From assembly GCA_003024785.1 (NCBI GenBank), contig PUQB01000215.1, positions 124,001 to 188,000 of the forward strand: a stretch of DNA of 64,000 bases, read 5' to 3'. The DNA comes from Selaginella tamariscina (taxonomy: Eukaryota; Streptophyta; Lycopodiopsida; Selaginellales; Selaginellaceae). The notes under the pieces are model-generated. The model worked only from the letters and a program-made list of their open reading frames with translations, ran no database searches and was not told where the DNA came from. Below are positions 12,237 through 25,299 of this stretch, piece by piece. Position 1 is the first letter of the stretch; each line of letters starts with the position of its first letter. The position numbers and the translations under genes are program-made.

Positions 12237-13430
12237 CTGCTAAGCGGCAGGCTTCCAGTGCGATACATATAATTTATAAGTTATATAATTTGTATCCATT
12301 AAGTACAAATATTAAGTTAATGTTTATTTAAAATTAATATCAAATTTGATGTGTTAGATAGTTCTATTTATTTATTTTATTAATACTTTTGAATTAAATT
12401 ATTTTTTGATTTGTTGTTTTCATGATTTTATACTTTAGAGTTACTACTGATCACAAAAACTGTATAAAGTTGAGTTTAGCGTGTATAATGACTTTGTTTA
12501 TATTTTTTATTATGTATGTATATAAAATTTCCCTGGTCTTCCTATATCACATTACTTAATAATAACATTATTAAACATAATCAAAAAGCCAAGTTGCTTA
12601 GCATTAGGATACGTTCTCTATCATATCCGTGATATAGTCACAATCACACACACATTAAGAGCCTCAAATAAGTCTTATTATTATTTACTGTTTTACATCC
12701 ACTGATATATAATGTTAAAACAAAAATGTTAAATATTAATGCCTTTTATTTAATATATTTAATAATAAAACGTATTTGTCAATATTTCATTTATCTAGTT
12801 ATTCTTAAAAGTGTAATTGGATAACCACCACAACCAACATATCAAATTATTTTGTATTGTCTTTTTTTTTTAAAATTTTAAACTTTGTTTTGAAGAACGT
12901 TATGTTAACTGTGTGTCTAAATTAAATTAAATCACATAAATAATAAATAAACCGTATATATCTGTTTTAAGAAGTAACACCCGTCCTGACGTAGAAAACC
13001 TCAAACTGACCAGATTAGCACTAATTAAAATTATTTTAACATTAATCATGATGGTTAAACGTGTCCACACAAAAAATACGCAGCTAGGTATTAATTAGTA
13101 TTATACAAATACATAATATAGGTACTTAACTATACACACAAAACACAAACACATAATTTATATGTATATACATAGATTACCATTCAATAATATATATAGT
13201 ATAAACTTATATATATTGAGTATCGATGATATAATTGAATATAATATATATAAGTATATTATATAATTGAATGTATATATAAAGTTACTCAATATATATG
13301 TATACAAAAATGTCTATGAGTATGTGTATGTATAAAAATAATATTGTATATACTATAATTATGGTAGAATATATATAATAAACTCAATAGTATAGTATAC
13401 ATATACAGTTCACAATTACACGTACTAGTA
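11085..13430 (+). repeat. Right arm of large inverted duplication (partner 4045-6356)
   Basis: It starts inside the coding minisatellite and runs about 1.8 kb past the gene. It includes a TC run followed by an AC run at about 12187-12233, which is much longer than in the left arm. It ends where 'cacgtactag' stops matching 'gagtacgtg' at about 4050. Confidence 0.8.
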
Positions 13431-15510
13431 ATGTTAATTATCAAAATATATATACAATAATATTTTTAAAATTATAAATTAGTGCTTTAAATATATAAAT
13501 GATTTATAAAGAGTTTGTATTTTGATATTTTTAATATTTAATTTTAATTTAATGTTTTAAAGTATGTTAATAGTAACTGTTTAATAATTGTTTATCCCTA
13601 GATTAAATACAAAACAGGTTGTATTTATATAATAATGCAGTATACAAAGGATTTGATCCAATGGTGCAGATTAAATCTTCATATGCTACACAGAATATTC
13701 TAATCGATATGATGTGATTAGTATTCATTATTTTTAAATTACGATATGATTTAATATTTCTTAAATCATTGTTCAGTGGCATACCGAAAACAAATTTACT
13801 GAGTTCTTTTAAAGAAAACCATATTATATTTCTAAAATATTTTTTTTTACATAATAACAAACTTGTTTATACATTTGAGATATGTACTGTTAAGATTTAT
13901 ATACATACAAGTTTTTCCCTGTTTCCTGTAGCAAGATTTTATTTTTAATTACTAATTTTTTTAGTTAGACTATGTAATATCAAATAAGCTTATTAATAAA
14001 TAAGCTTTATTTGTTTAATATTCTATAACAAATATAATACCTACATTTAAATATATAATAAGTAATTATATGCATATGTTTTAAAAATGAAACGTAAACA
14101 AGAATTCCTCAATATTTTATTTTATTTATTATTATGTTAAAAATTTATTATATATATTACATTACTTTGGACATCTGTTTATTTTTTTTTGTTTTTATTT
14201 ATTTGTTTAAAGTTTGCTTAAGATATTAAGACTATTAATTCTAAATTCATAAAAAGTACATAATAAACATGTTTTACATATTTGATGCATTAAATATACG
14301 GGAATTAGTGATAATAAATCAGGACTAACACTACTAGTACATGTTTAAGATTAAAGTATGTGGGCAAGTTTATTCTTTATTAACATCTTTAAAAAATACT
14401 AAATGATGAAATTTATTTTATTAGAAATAAAATATGATTAAACAATTTTGTCATTCTCAAAACTTCATTGGTGTATGCTCTAGGTACTTAAAACCATTAA
14501 CATTTAACAAAATATTTATAAACTACTTGAAAATGTACATCATACTATGCAAGTGCGTGTGTATTTTATACATGCGTTATAGACATATGCCTGAATGTGT
14601 ATATTTGTGTGTATACACAGAGAATTTAAAGGTAATTATTCTATAAAACATTGAGTGTGAAACTTGGGTCGGGTTACTATCTTAATAATTTTTATAGTTA
14701 AACTTAATTTAAAATATAGACATCAACATAATAATTAAGACAAATTAGAATATATATAGATTAGCTAAAATATTACATACAATAATAACTAAAGTTATAA
14801 ATGTTTAATATAGATAATGTTTATTATACGAATAATTTTAATTTAATAAAAACTAACGATAATAATTAGAACTCAACTATAAACAAATTAAAATGTTGAT
14901 AAAATAGCTTGTCGAAGTTTATATTTTACACATTATAATTTAAATTCCTCACAAACATATTTGAGTTAAACAAAGTTGATTATAGTATATTTATGAACGT
15001 GAAATTTTGATTTATTTAAGTCTTATATAAATCACGTCTGCGTGTCTGTAGACAATACTTGTGAACATCTCATGCAGCGAGAGAGAGAGAGAGTGTGTGT
15101 GTGCGTGTGTGTGTGTGAGAGAGAGAGAGAGAGATGGTTGGCCTGGGTCTGTCTGTAGATAATATCATATAAAATATACCATATGCGTGTGTGCGTTCTG
15201 AGTTGGCTAATGAGCTTAAATTTATACACCTGCTGTTATATATACTATGTTTTCCATACTTTTGTCCCATACTAGTTTAGTATACTATGCAAAACCACAC
15301 ACACACACACACACACACACACAGATATATATATAAAGTTATAATATACAGGAGTGTATATTTCATCGAATTGACTATAAGGAATATACCAATTGATAAT
15401 CTTGAAATCGTTTTTTCCTCGATTTATACAACCGTATATACAAACTCAATTATAAAGAATTTTCTGTAATAGCTAGTAATCAATATTATATAATACCTGT
15501 AAGACTTCTT
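13430..15510. other. AT-rich intergenic DNA
   Basis: Nothing gene-like is supported. GA/GT mixed runs lie at about 15078-15135 and a CA run at 15297-15323; His-Thr and Leu-Ser frames over them are artefacts. The last part precedes the 3' end of the transporter gene on the minus strand. Confidence 0.6.
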
Positions 15511-18500
15511 TCAAACCTCTGCGTGGGGATCCTTTGACAACGAGCTATGATGTACACCATAAAACATGTACACCAACACACCTATCACAAGCCATCCTGA
15601 TACTCGTATCCATGTAAATGTCCTGTACGACAATCAATTATATTCAATACTCTCTCTCTCTTTCTCTCTCTCCTTACCCAAGATTCGCCAGGAGGTATAC
15701 ATTGACCAATATGGACATGATAGGAAGAGCAGGAACTCCAGGACAATGAAAACCTGAAAAGGAAAATATCAAATGGTATATGTTTAATAGTAACGTATAA
15801 TATTTATAAGGATTTTTAATTATTAATTTGAGTCATCTTCACCTCCCGATTGACCAAATTGATGACGTCCTTCATCTTGATCAATACGAAAGAGTATGGT
15901 AGACCCTACTACCAATATTATGATCCCTATGCCCCCCAACAACCAGTAAGCCCAGCTGATTAAACACATAAAACAAATACATTATTAAAGAGCTTCTTAA
16001 TATGATTAAGTATGCTAATTATTACCATGAAAACTCGATATATATATTATTGGATTTTTTTGTATACCTTGGCAATATTTCAGCGGTTGTGGCTACACTA
16101 AGCAAGGTGACTCCAGTACAAACACCAGAAATGCCAATAACAGCCAATCTCCTTCTAGCTGTATCCTTCTCTGGAATTCATAGTTGTAAGTTTTAGAAAT
16201 TACTTAGATGTATGCATATGTACATAGTGCATACGGACAAAATACAATAATATAATATAATATAATAATGTATGTATAAAATACTTTACACGTGTATGTG
16301 TATGTAAACTATACATGTTAATAAATTATGGTCTACAATAGACTGTATATATGCATTTACCATCGAGATAATCCCCTCCAATGCTGAGTTTAGGCGCCAG
16401 ATTCAACCGTTCACTGTTATCTTCAAGATTTGCTAGATCAGTGGAAGAAGAACTGCTGCTAATTGACGTGGCGTCCTCGTCAGCTTCTGGTACCGAAGAT
16501 GAAGATTCTGAGAATATCGAGAGAATCGGCGACATGTGTTCTTCCTTGGTGGGAATTGCAAGTGGAGCCTGTATAAACATGTAAATACATATATACCCAA
16601 CGACAATATCCGTAAAATATACATAACGAATTAAATGTATAGCTTAAAGTTGAATGTGTATGTTACAAGAACATATACTATGTACAGGTATATATTCTTG
16701 TTTTTGTACCTTCTTTACCAAGTAGGGTACTTCTTTACTCGATATAGGAGTTGGAAGAATCAAAGGCTCCATAGGTGGTACATAACGTAGTATAAGAATG
16801 GACACTCCCACAATCGTAAATGCCATCAGCGTTCCCACACTTACCTAGACAATATATATACACATACATATATATAACATGCATTATTTACTATTATATA
16901 GCATACCATGCCTGAAAGTTCATCAACGTTCATAAGAAAGGCCATAATGCCAGAAGCCACTCCAGTGATCACCGTACCGTACAAAGGAACCGAAGTTTTT
17001 TTGTGCACTTTAGCAAAGAGAGGAGGAAGAAGGCCATCACGAGACATAGCCATTAATATTCTTGGCTGAACAGATACCTTAGTTAGTTTATACTCTAGTT
17101 TATATTTAGCAGTTTAGTTTACTTGAGGAAGAAGAGATCCTAAAAGAGCTGTTGACAATGCTACCACGGCACCAGCTGCAACCACGTACCTACGAAATAG
17201 TATAATCAGTTATACATATACATACGGAAATAAATATAAAAAAGATCATAATATATGTATGCATGTATATATATTATACGTATATATACATACATTGCCC
17301 AGGAAGCTCCATGTTCTGAAAATGCAGTTGACATAGGTGTATCAGGATCCATAGTTTGAAAAGGAACAAGTCCCACCATCACAGCAGATACACCAATGTA
17401 TAGGCTGCCTAATACATACAACATAACGAGAACAATAAGCATCAGCAGTTCTAAACACACACAGCACACATACACATTAAAAATATACATACCGCAAATA
17501 AACAGCGAGAGACCAATTCCAAGAGGTAAATCTCGTTGGGGGTGCTTCACCTACGTATATATAAAGAAAAATAATATTATAAAATACAGAGTCATAATAT
17601 AATCTTATTGATTATTATTTACATAGCCTTTCTGAAAGTTTACCTCTCTGCAGTGCTTGCAAGTGCATCAAACCCATATATGCGAAAAACACCGTAGCAG
17701 CACCACTAAGCATGCCACTTACTCCATATGGCATGTATCTGTATTGTCCCAAGCATTGTACAGATAAATATACGAATTAAGTTTCTTTGCTTATACATAC
17801 AATAATTCCATACATACATACACAAACGAGTCACTTACCCTCCTTGCTGTTTGTATCCTTGCCAGCCGGTCTTATAACCAAGCCATACACCCACAAAAAC
17901 AAAAAACAAGCACAGAACAGTTGACAACAGTCATCACGCTCTGGACAAATGCACTCTGCAAAGACCAACAAATGATCAACTCAAATATACAGACACATAA
18001 AGTGCGTGTGGGTGCGTATGTTACCTCTCGTATACCAATACATAGAAGACCCGTTACAGCTAGAACAAGGATAGCAGCACAGGGATCACATACAATACTG
18101 GTTCCAGGTATGATAGTGCGTGAAAGCCAACCTGGTAAATTCGAAGTTCCTCCAAAAAATAATGCCTGCGATATTTAAAAAGCACACCAAAAACAATTAT
18201 TAATACAAAATAAGCTTATTTATCAGTATTTTCAAATAATACGGTCAAATTTAAAAGACTTTCTAGTGTGTGGAGAGAGAGAGAGAGTGTGCACCATATT
18301 TGGAGAAATCCCCCTAGCAACAGTAGCACCTCCAACTGTATTTCCAGGATCAGTGCCCAACCAATAATCCAAGCAATTCTGTTTCACATAAGTGCATATT
18401 AAATCAGACACACACACACACATCATACATAGGCGTAGAAGTTTAAATAAATCCCCAATAAAGAAGAACTTACCCTTCTCCAACACAAGTGTACGCGTAG

Positions 18501-19405
18501 TGATAAGCACTTCCTGCAGATGGACATCTGCTCGCAAGCTCTGCATAACATAATGCTGACAGAGCAGCAGCTACACCAGCTATCAGAAAGGATGCCGAAA
18601 GTGATGGACCTGCTTTGTCCCTTGCTACAGTTCCCACGAGAACATAGATACCGGCTCCTATTGTTGTCCCAATTCCTGCATGAAGAAAACATTTAAAACA
18701 TGACCAGCAAAAGTTCTTACGCGCACACATGTTTTCTACTTTAACACGTTTTGCATTCCATCTCTATTATATTTATTATTTATTATTTATAAAGAAGCGT
18801 GTATATGAATAGTGTTGAATAATGTCTACCTACAATTTGTTGGATTATATGGAGTTTTAACGTGGCATTAGTATAATCAGTGTATGTATGCAAATATGTA
18901 TATGTGTATGTATATAAAAGGTACTCTTATATTACACACACAAATACTGCAGCACATCGAATATAGCAAAATACGTAAATATACATCTAGCAAGAATTAT
19001 TCTTAATCAGCAATTTCCTCTTTTTAGTCCGCTAATATACACACACACAGTTTCAACGTCACATGTTATGCATGTATTTATTTATATTTACGGTACTCTA
19101 TTGGACTAAACACAGGAAAGTGCAATATGAGTAAGTTTCGCCGCACATATATGTATGTATGTATTATGAATACATATATCTAGTTTCAGTAAATTTTCTG
19201 ATATGACTAAAAAGAGAAAAGCGTTGCATCACTCACCTATGGCAATTAATTGTCCGACTGTGAGATGTTTGGCCAGTTGCGGACTATCTTTGTGATGGTG
19301 CTGTGCATTTGAGTGTTTTCTTCTGGTCAAATTGGAGAATCCCACTGTCTTCCTGCCGCTCACTAGAAAAGGCATATCGATCGCTGCCGCTTCTTCAGGT
19401 CCCAT
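15511..19405 (-). CDS. Cationic amino acid transporter (CAT/APC family), 16 exons
   Basis: This encodes a multi-pass APC-superfamily permease of about 651 residues, close to plant CAT2/CAT4-type tonoplast or plasma-membrane transporters of basic amino acids. The start is the ATG at 19405 (MGPEEAAAIDMPF). Exons are 19237-19405, 18474-18675, 18295-18378, 18025-18165, 17839-17955, 17644-17738, 17493-17550, 17294-17408, 17123-17189, 16907-17065, 16710-16844, 16361-16568, 16068-16170, 15843-15955, 15678-15753 and 15511-15622 (TGA at 15511). Family marks are GIGTTIGAGIYVLVGTVA in TM1, CYAELASRCPSAGSAYHY, ARGISPNM, FFGGTSNLPGW, KHPQRDLPLGIGLSLF and MAMSRDGLLPPLFAKVH. The Ser-rich loop (exon 12) is hydrophilic. 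Frame slips of one base occur in exon 3 (near 18341), exon 5 (A-run 17901-17906) and exon 6 (17670-17672), and the exon 6/7 junction is one base out of phase. Splice sites are intact (exon 3 donor GTGCAC is weak), so sequence error is likelier than decay. Confidence 0.92.
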
Positions 19406-19446
19406 ATAGCAAATCTATACCTAGACCATGAAATCGCTCCGAAATT

Positions 19447-19487
<41 letters not shown>

Positions 19488-19985
19488 GCACGCACACACA
19501 CCTAGATATAAGTGAACGAGAAAACATTGAATTTGTCAACTAAATATTAAGAAGAAATCTGTACCTATATCATGTAATCTCTCTGGAACGCCCTAATCGC
19601 TCGGAAATCTATGATCTTGAAGCGGATTCACCGCGATTAGACGAATGCGACTATGAAATCGAGGATCTTGAGCAAGATCGAGCAAGAACTAGCTGTCGCT
19701 CAGTCCTAGATCGCTCAGAAATCTGTTTAATGATTTTGAAGCGTATTTGATAATGTGACTATGAAATCAATCAAGAACTAGCTAGATTCTGCGATTTTGA
19801 GACAGAAATCGCTTCGGAAAGCCCTGGTTTGCTCAGAAATCTGTGAAACACGAGGATATTAAGCGTATACACGAATGCAACTACGAAATGAATGATATTG
19901 AGCAAGAACTACAGATTTCAATGATCTTACCAGATGTACGAAGCTTGCACCGCACTTCCCGCGTTAGATAGTCCGCATTGCGCAG
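19406..19985 (-). promoter_or_regulatory. Transporter 5' leader with probable UTR intron and tandem repeats
   Basis: A donor-like 'ggtaag' (minus strand, near 19929-19934) and AG sites shortly before the start codon suggest a non-coding first exon around 19935-19990 and a leader intron of about 0.5 kb. The intron holds a CT/CA microsatellite (19449-19500). It also holds three diverged units of about 85-110 bp at roughly 19598-19700, 19707-19795 and 19830-19915, sharing 'ctcagaaatctg', 'gactatgaaat' and 'gagcaagaact'. The splicing is inferred. Confidence 0.45.
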
Positions 19986-19989
19986 CGCC

Positions 19990-20582
19990 TGCTAAGAGAC
20001 CCTGAAACCCTGGGAAGTCAAAAACAGAGCAGAGTAAGAATCGGACGGCCCGGATCTGCTCTGTACAATCTAGCCATTGGATTTTTAAAACGTAAACGTA
20101 TGGAAGGTGGCGTATGGACCGTATAATTTGTACTCATGTCCAGTCAGATGATTTTTGGAATATAAATTTTTATCGTTTTCGAAAGGATTCTAGCCTATTA
20201 ATCTAATTATAAATAAATGAATTTATTTCATTATATTTAAAAGATATTTCTTTTAGCAATATACATATAAACTTGGGAAGTAAAGACACGTGGCTATTCA
20301 ATTACAACAAACTTTGTCAATATTGATGGGACGTGCACGACAAGTATACGACGGACTTGTTACATAAATACTCCCACTAAACTAGTATATATTCCTACCT
20401 AATGAATCTTCTAAAACTAAACTTGATTATGCTATTTTAGTAGCATGCGTGTTAATTTAATAACAGTATACTTGAATCGATTTATTATTATTATTATGAC
20501 ATAGCCTTAATATATTTTCTACTATTTCACTTATTTACATATTGAAGTTTCACTTACGTGAATGTAAAAGTTGAACATTAAA
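19990..20582. other. Intergenic: transporter promoter side and 3' flank of the RING-WD40 gene
   Basis: This is AT-rich with no reading frame of note. Both neighbours are on the minus strand, so it should contain the transporter promoter and the terminator/polyadenylation region of neither gene's start. No clear TATA box could be assigned. Confidence 0.4.
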
Positions 20583-20755
20583 CTAAACCAATGGAGATGG
20601 CGGGTACGAATCCCGTGGACCGTAAGTCTTTGGCTTCCAAAGCTTCCACATCCAATCATGGCTTGCCGTAACCAAAAACTCAGCAGTCGGTGACCATGCC
20701 ACGTCAAACACATGATCACTGTGCGAACTGCAATAAAAAAAGACACCTATACATA

Positions 20756-20805
<50 letters not shown>

Positions 20806-21521
20806 GTGAATACCTTAAGATATGCAGGCATTCAAACGTGGAAGTATCAAAGAGGCGTACGGTGGTGTCTCCTGAAGTTGTAGCAAGCAATCTTCCGTAC
20901 GGGGAGAATACAACCCTCTTAACCTCCCCAGAGTGCTCTTGTAACACAGCTAGAGGTGTACACATTCGCAAATCCCATATCCGGCATGTCTTATCATCAC
21001 TCCCAGTAGCCAAAAGCCATCCTAAATCAAACACACATACGTGTGTGTGAGTGAGTGAGAGAGAGATAGTACAGTATACATTTGTAGATGTATCAAGACA
21101 ATATAGAAATGTCACATAATATCTGCATACATATGTGTGAAATGTATTATGACTGACCTGAGTCGTCTATATCCACTCCTATGACATCCTCAACGTGGCC
21201 ACGGAGAGTTTGGACATCCTTGTTTAATCGAGGATCCCAAAGCTTAGCAGTATAATCGAATGAAGCTGTTGCAACTAAATGACCACATGGTTGGAAGCAT
21301 ACTCCATAAACTGTGTTTCGATGACCCTACTTGTACATGTATGTATATACAGCATATGAGTGAATACTTAAGAATATATAATCGCTCTGATTAACTAGAC
21401 ACCTTCAATGTTGTAATCGAAATTCCACTCTCTGCATCCCATATCATACAAGTGCATCGTCAGATGCAGTAGCCAGTAAGTTGGTTCCACGCTTGAACGA
21501 CAGTCCGTTAACCTGTTATGG

Positions 21522-21565
<44 letters not shown>

Positions 21566-22219
21566 AAGAGAGAGGCATATATGCACGCCCACATACATAC
21601 TATATGTGTATGGACATAACAAGATATACGCCTCAATAGACATGCATATATTCTGTTATGAGAGTTCTGATAGCATAAACGAAAATAATATAGAAATGAA
21701 TACCTCTCTCTCTAAACAGGCGTGTGTGTTTGCATAAACATGTACCTCGTCTTTGTGACCCTCGAGAATAATGACACATTCTCCAGTATCCGTGTTCCAG
21801 AGTCTACAAGTATGGTCCGAGCTAACCGTGCCCACAATATCCCGCTTCACAGGTGAAAACTCCACCCCATAAAGTCCCAGTAAGTGTCCCGACAACACCC
21901 CAACTTCCTGTATATAACTACTATTAATAGTTTTGCATACAATATATAACCATAAAACTATATCAAATTGTTAAACTATGCATATCACATATACTATTAT
22001 ATGCACACTACATACCTCTTCGAGGTGCACGTCGTATATCCGGCAGAAGTGATCCCAAGATGCTGTAGCTACCAAGTTACCAGACGGATTTACTGCGATA
22101 CCATGCACAGGAGCAGAATGTGTGGCAAATTTACCAGCAAGCTCCCAACCTGTTGCATTTAACCTTTCTTCAACCTTTGCCGGTGGCCTTCCAAGCCTAG
22201 ACAAACGGCTAGACATTAT

Positions 22220-22252
<33 letters not shown>

Positions 22253-22264
22253 TATAATATATAT

Positions 22265-22311
<47 letters not shown>

Positions 22312-23348
22312 AATTGTTAACAATAACCATCAGTCATGTATGATCTTACGATGCATTGTAATAAAGAAAGTGAAATATAGTACCTTGTCCTGGACGAGAT
22401 TTCGAGCTCCATATAAGGAGAATATTCACCATCGAGAGGGGGCTGTTCGTTGTGATTGGGCAACCGCAACTCATCCCAAGAGCCGTTCTTGAGGAATTTA
22501 TTCTCATCATACAGGCTTAAAAGCTGTTCTTGAAGTTTCTGCTTTGATTTCTCTAGTTCGGCCACCTAGTAAATAATAATTAGTAATTTATATGCTTCTG
22601 CAAAATATAAGCATACACATTCTGTGTTTATGTCTGTTTCATTACCTTGTGTATATAAGCATACACAAATACATGTGTGTATATACATACATTGTCTGCA
22701 TGTGTATAACTAATATATGCTACCTGAAACTTGAGCCTGGCACGCTCTACCATCGCCTGCTGCCATCTTTCAGCAACTTTCCCAAGTACAAACTTCACCT
22801 GCACTAATTAATTTATGATAATCAATTTGTTTCATACTTATAAGTAATGAGTGATATATGTGCGTCTCTGTATGCAAATGTAGCATCCCACGAACCAATA
22901 CATACCTGGTATTTTATATATGAGCTAGTTCTTTGTATGTATTACATATATGTATGCACAATCATAATGAGATTGTATTAAACTACAATACCTGTAGATA
23001 TTATATGTATATATTCCGGTTACTGACCTGGACATCGTCTTCTTCAGGGAAATGCAAATGCTTGTGAAGGGGATGCGATTCCTTGTTCCTATGCTGCTGT
23101 GAGCGAGAATCGATGCTTGAGGTATCCGACAGATTATCCGATGAGGGTATTTGGAGGCCAGCATCCTGATCGTATAGAGAGATTAGCGAGGAGATATCGC
23201 CAACATAAGCTCTGCAAACAGGACAGGCAGCCTCGTTGCGGAACCAGATTGTTGCACAGGATTGGCAGAAGACATGGCCGCACTGTGTGATTCTTGCCTG
23301 CTCGCCCGACGAGGCGCTCTCGAAGCAGATCTTGCAAGTCAGACCCAT
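20583..23348 (-). CDS. RING / coiled-coil / seven-WD40 protein, probable E3 ubiquitin ligase, 9 exons
   Basis: About 517 residues. Exons: 23028-23348, 22724-22798, 22384-22565, 22016-22196, 21746-21907, 21403-21512, 21158-21326, 20814-21021 and 20583-20727. Residues 5-43 form a C3HC4 RING (CKIC, CGHVFCQSC, CPVC). Residues about 108-165 are charged and helical (VAERWQQAMVERARLKF, ELEKSKQKLQEQL), suggesting a coiled coil. Seven WD40 repeats follow, ending in IYD, LWN, (I)WD, LWD, IWD, LFD and LWK, enough for a whole propeller. The order RING-coil-WD40 recalls COP1 and RFWD3, but the protein is shorter than COP1 and I cannot assign it to either. Inferred role: a ubiquitin ligase with the propeller as substrate receptor. 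Exon 6 has a one-base slip near 21448-21452, between DDAL and the IWD of repeat 3. Confidence 0.85.
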
Positions 23349-24010
23349 GCATCAGCTACATTCCAAGAACATGTGGAAGAATGAAGAACCCTAAAAACAG
23401 AGGGTGTTAAAGAGATGCTACCTAAAATGATAATTCTTAATGATGTCTAAATATTAATTATATTCTTTAGAGAGATTTAATATTATTTAAAGAGAGAGTA
23501 TAAAAGCAACAAGAGCGAAAGAAAAAAATTAGTATAAAAGAAAGTGTCACACCAATAAATTCATTATGACTTTGAAGGGCTGGTGCAAAGTGGTGCAACA
23601 TCCATCTATGCTTAGGGTTTGCAAGGTCCCATGACAAGTGGTTTATTTTTTATCCTCGTTTACACTCCACCAACTCACACAGCGACTAAATAGAACCCCA
23701 ACGCCGAGTATGCTTTTATCTTCGTGGACAACCCAAACCACAATGATGAATTAAATTTCGAACTCGATCCTACTATGCAAGAAAGTAGCAACAACGAGCT
23801 GTACCGCATGTTTGTATTGGCGATTGCTTAGTAGCAATATATTATTTTACATGCGGTAGGGCAATCAGCCAATGTGAGACTTTGGATCCACACAAGTCGT
23901 ACGAGGAGGAAAGGAAAGAGTGGGTAAGAGGAGAGATCAAGCATAGATTTGGCTTTTTCCTGGGACTCAAACCCCATTTTGAGCCTTTTACCCATGTGAT
24001 CGTTATCAGA
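23349..24010. other. Upstream region of the RING-WD40 gene
   Basis: It contains the presumed leader and promoter of the gene ending at 23348. No TATA box is convincing. From about 23870 the sequence becomes GA-rich ('gaggaggaaaggaaagag') and then repeat-like. There is no gene. Confidence 0.4.
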
Positions 24011-24410
24011 TATTATTTTATACTTTGCCAGATAAATATCTCATTAGATTAAAAAAAAAAAACTTCATATTTTTAACCAAATATTGAATCATACTTTAAG
24101 AAGAAAAAAACCCATCTTCTTCAGCAATCTTAATAATTCATATCGTACTTTTACGGATATTGACCCGAACTCCATTAAACCTTAAAGTCAAAAAAAAAAT
24201 CTTACTTTTTAATATTTGAGAGGAACGAAGATGCATAATTTATATGTTTTATAAGTACTCACATTTGTAACTATGATGCAAAATTAAGAAATTGAATTTT
24301 GAGTAACTATATTTAATTTTAAAATGAAATTAATATTAAAAATCAACACCAACTTTTAAATCCCATTGAACTCTTCAAGGTGGCACATGCACTGAAACTT
24401 CCTCTTAAAT
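24010..24410 (+). repeat. Dispersed non-coding repeat, copy 1 (partner 35985-36410)
   Basis: It shares with 35985-36410 the ordered blocks 'aaacttcatatt', 'atattgaatcata', 'ccatcttctt', 'gaagatgcataa/gaagatacata', 'accatgatgca', 'aatcaacaccaactt/aatcaataccgactt' and 'cacatgcact/tacatgcact'. Both copies are in the same orientation. Divergence is high and family unknown. Confidence 0.6.
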
Positions 24411-24546
24411 GTTTATGCATTGTGAACATTCTTAACATAAATCACACTTGATCAAAAGCTTTAACTATTGATTTCCATAATGCAAACAATGTTATAGGTT
24501 TCAAGCTTAAAGAGTTGGTAAAGAAAATGCACAAGTGTGCATTGAA

Positions 24547-24628
24547 TGCATTCACTATGCAAGTCCTTTTATACAATAAATAAAAAATGCATTCACTATG
24601 CAAGTCCTTTTATACAATAAATAAAAAA
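24547..24628 (+). repeat. 41-bp tandem duplication
   Basis: A 41-bp unit beginning 'tgcattcactatgcaag' occurs twice back to back without visible changes, so the duplication is recent. Confidence 0.85.
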
Positions 24629-24899
24629 TGTACACATATGTTTCCAACATTTATGTTTTTAATAGATCACACCAACCTCAAAACTACACTGATAAGAATG
24701 TAGTATTAAATTCCCCTATTATCATAAGCTATTATTTGTCTTTCCTTCTCATGATCCCACATGAGACAACTTCATAATTGAGTTTGCCAAGCTAATTAAC
24801 TTAAACACAGGGTGCGTGCTTATACTTAACTAAGGTTTGATGTTGTACTTGTTCAAATTAATAAACTTAAACTCAAACTATTTCATCTTATGTTATTTG

Positions 24900-25271
24900 T
24901 GTCAAGCCACGATTCAAGAGTAATGAAGCTTGACTCAAGAGTAGAACAGGAACTAGGAACAAGACAAAAACAAAAGGCAAGAAACAAGATAAGAACAAGA
25001 CAAAAATAATCATAAAATGATTGGTATTGATAGTAACTGATTGTACAACAATTGGGTTAAAGCTTTTATATTCAACAATTCCAAGAGTTAATCTAGGCAT
25101 GAGCTAAAAATATACTTCAAGAACTAATTTAGTCATGAGCTAAAAATAATGTCCCTTATCATGTAGATATATCCTGTAAGCATATCTTATAAGTATATTC
25201 TGTAGGCATATCCTGTAAGCATATCTTATATCTCGTATTATGTATCCTATATCATGTATCGGGTCGTGACA
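24900..25271 (-). mobile_element. Older, lone LTR related to the chromodomain element
   Basis: It begins TGTCAAGCCACGAT and ends GGGTCGTGACA, like the LTRs at 26224 and 31927, and carries the same 'ctgattgtacaacaatt' core and 'atatcctgtaagc' repeats. About 25 bp of internal sequence with the polypurine tract (as 'cctcctccctaaggacgag') remain to its right. It is shorter (372 bp) and clearly more diverged, so it is an older copy cut down to one LTR plus a stub. Family: Ty3/gypsy. Confidence 0.75.
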
Positions 25272-25299
25272 ACACCTCCTCCCTAAGGACGAGGGTTCG

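Noticed and set aside
15032-15469. His-Thr and Leu-Ser frames
   Set aside because: They read through CA and GA microsatellites and have no other content.
21971-22343. Ile/Tyr-rich frames on both strands
   Set aside because: They come from the TA and GTAT microsatellites in the intron before exon 4 of the RING-WD40 gene.
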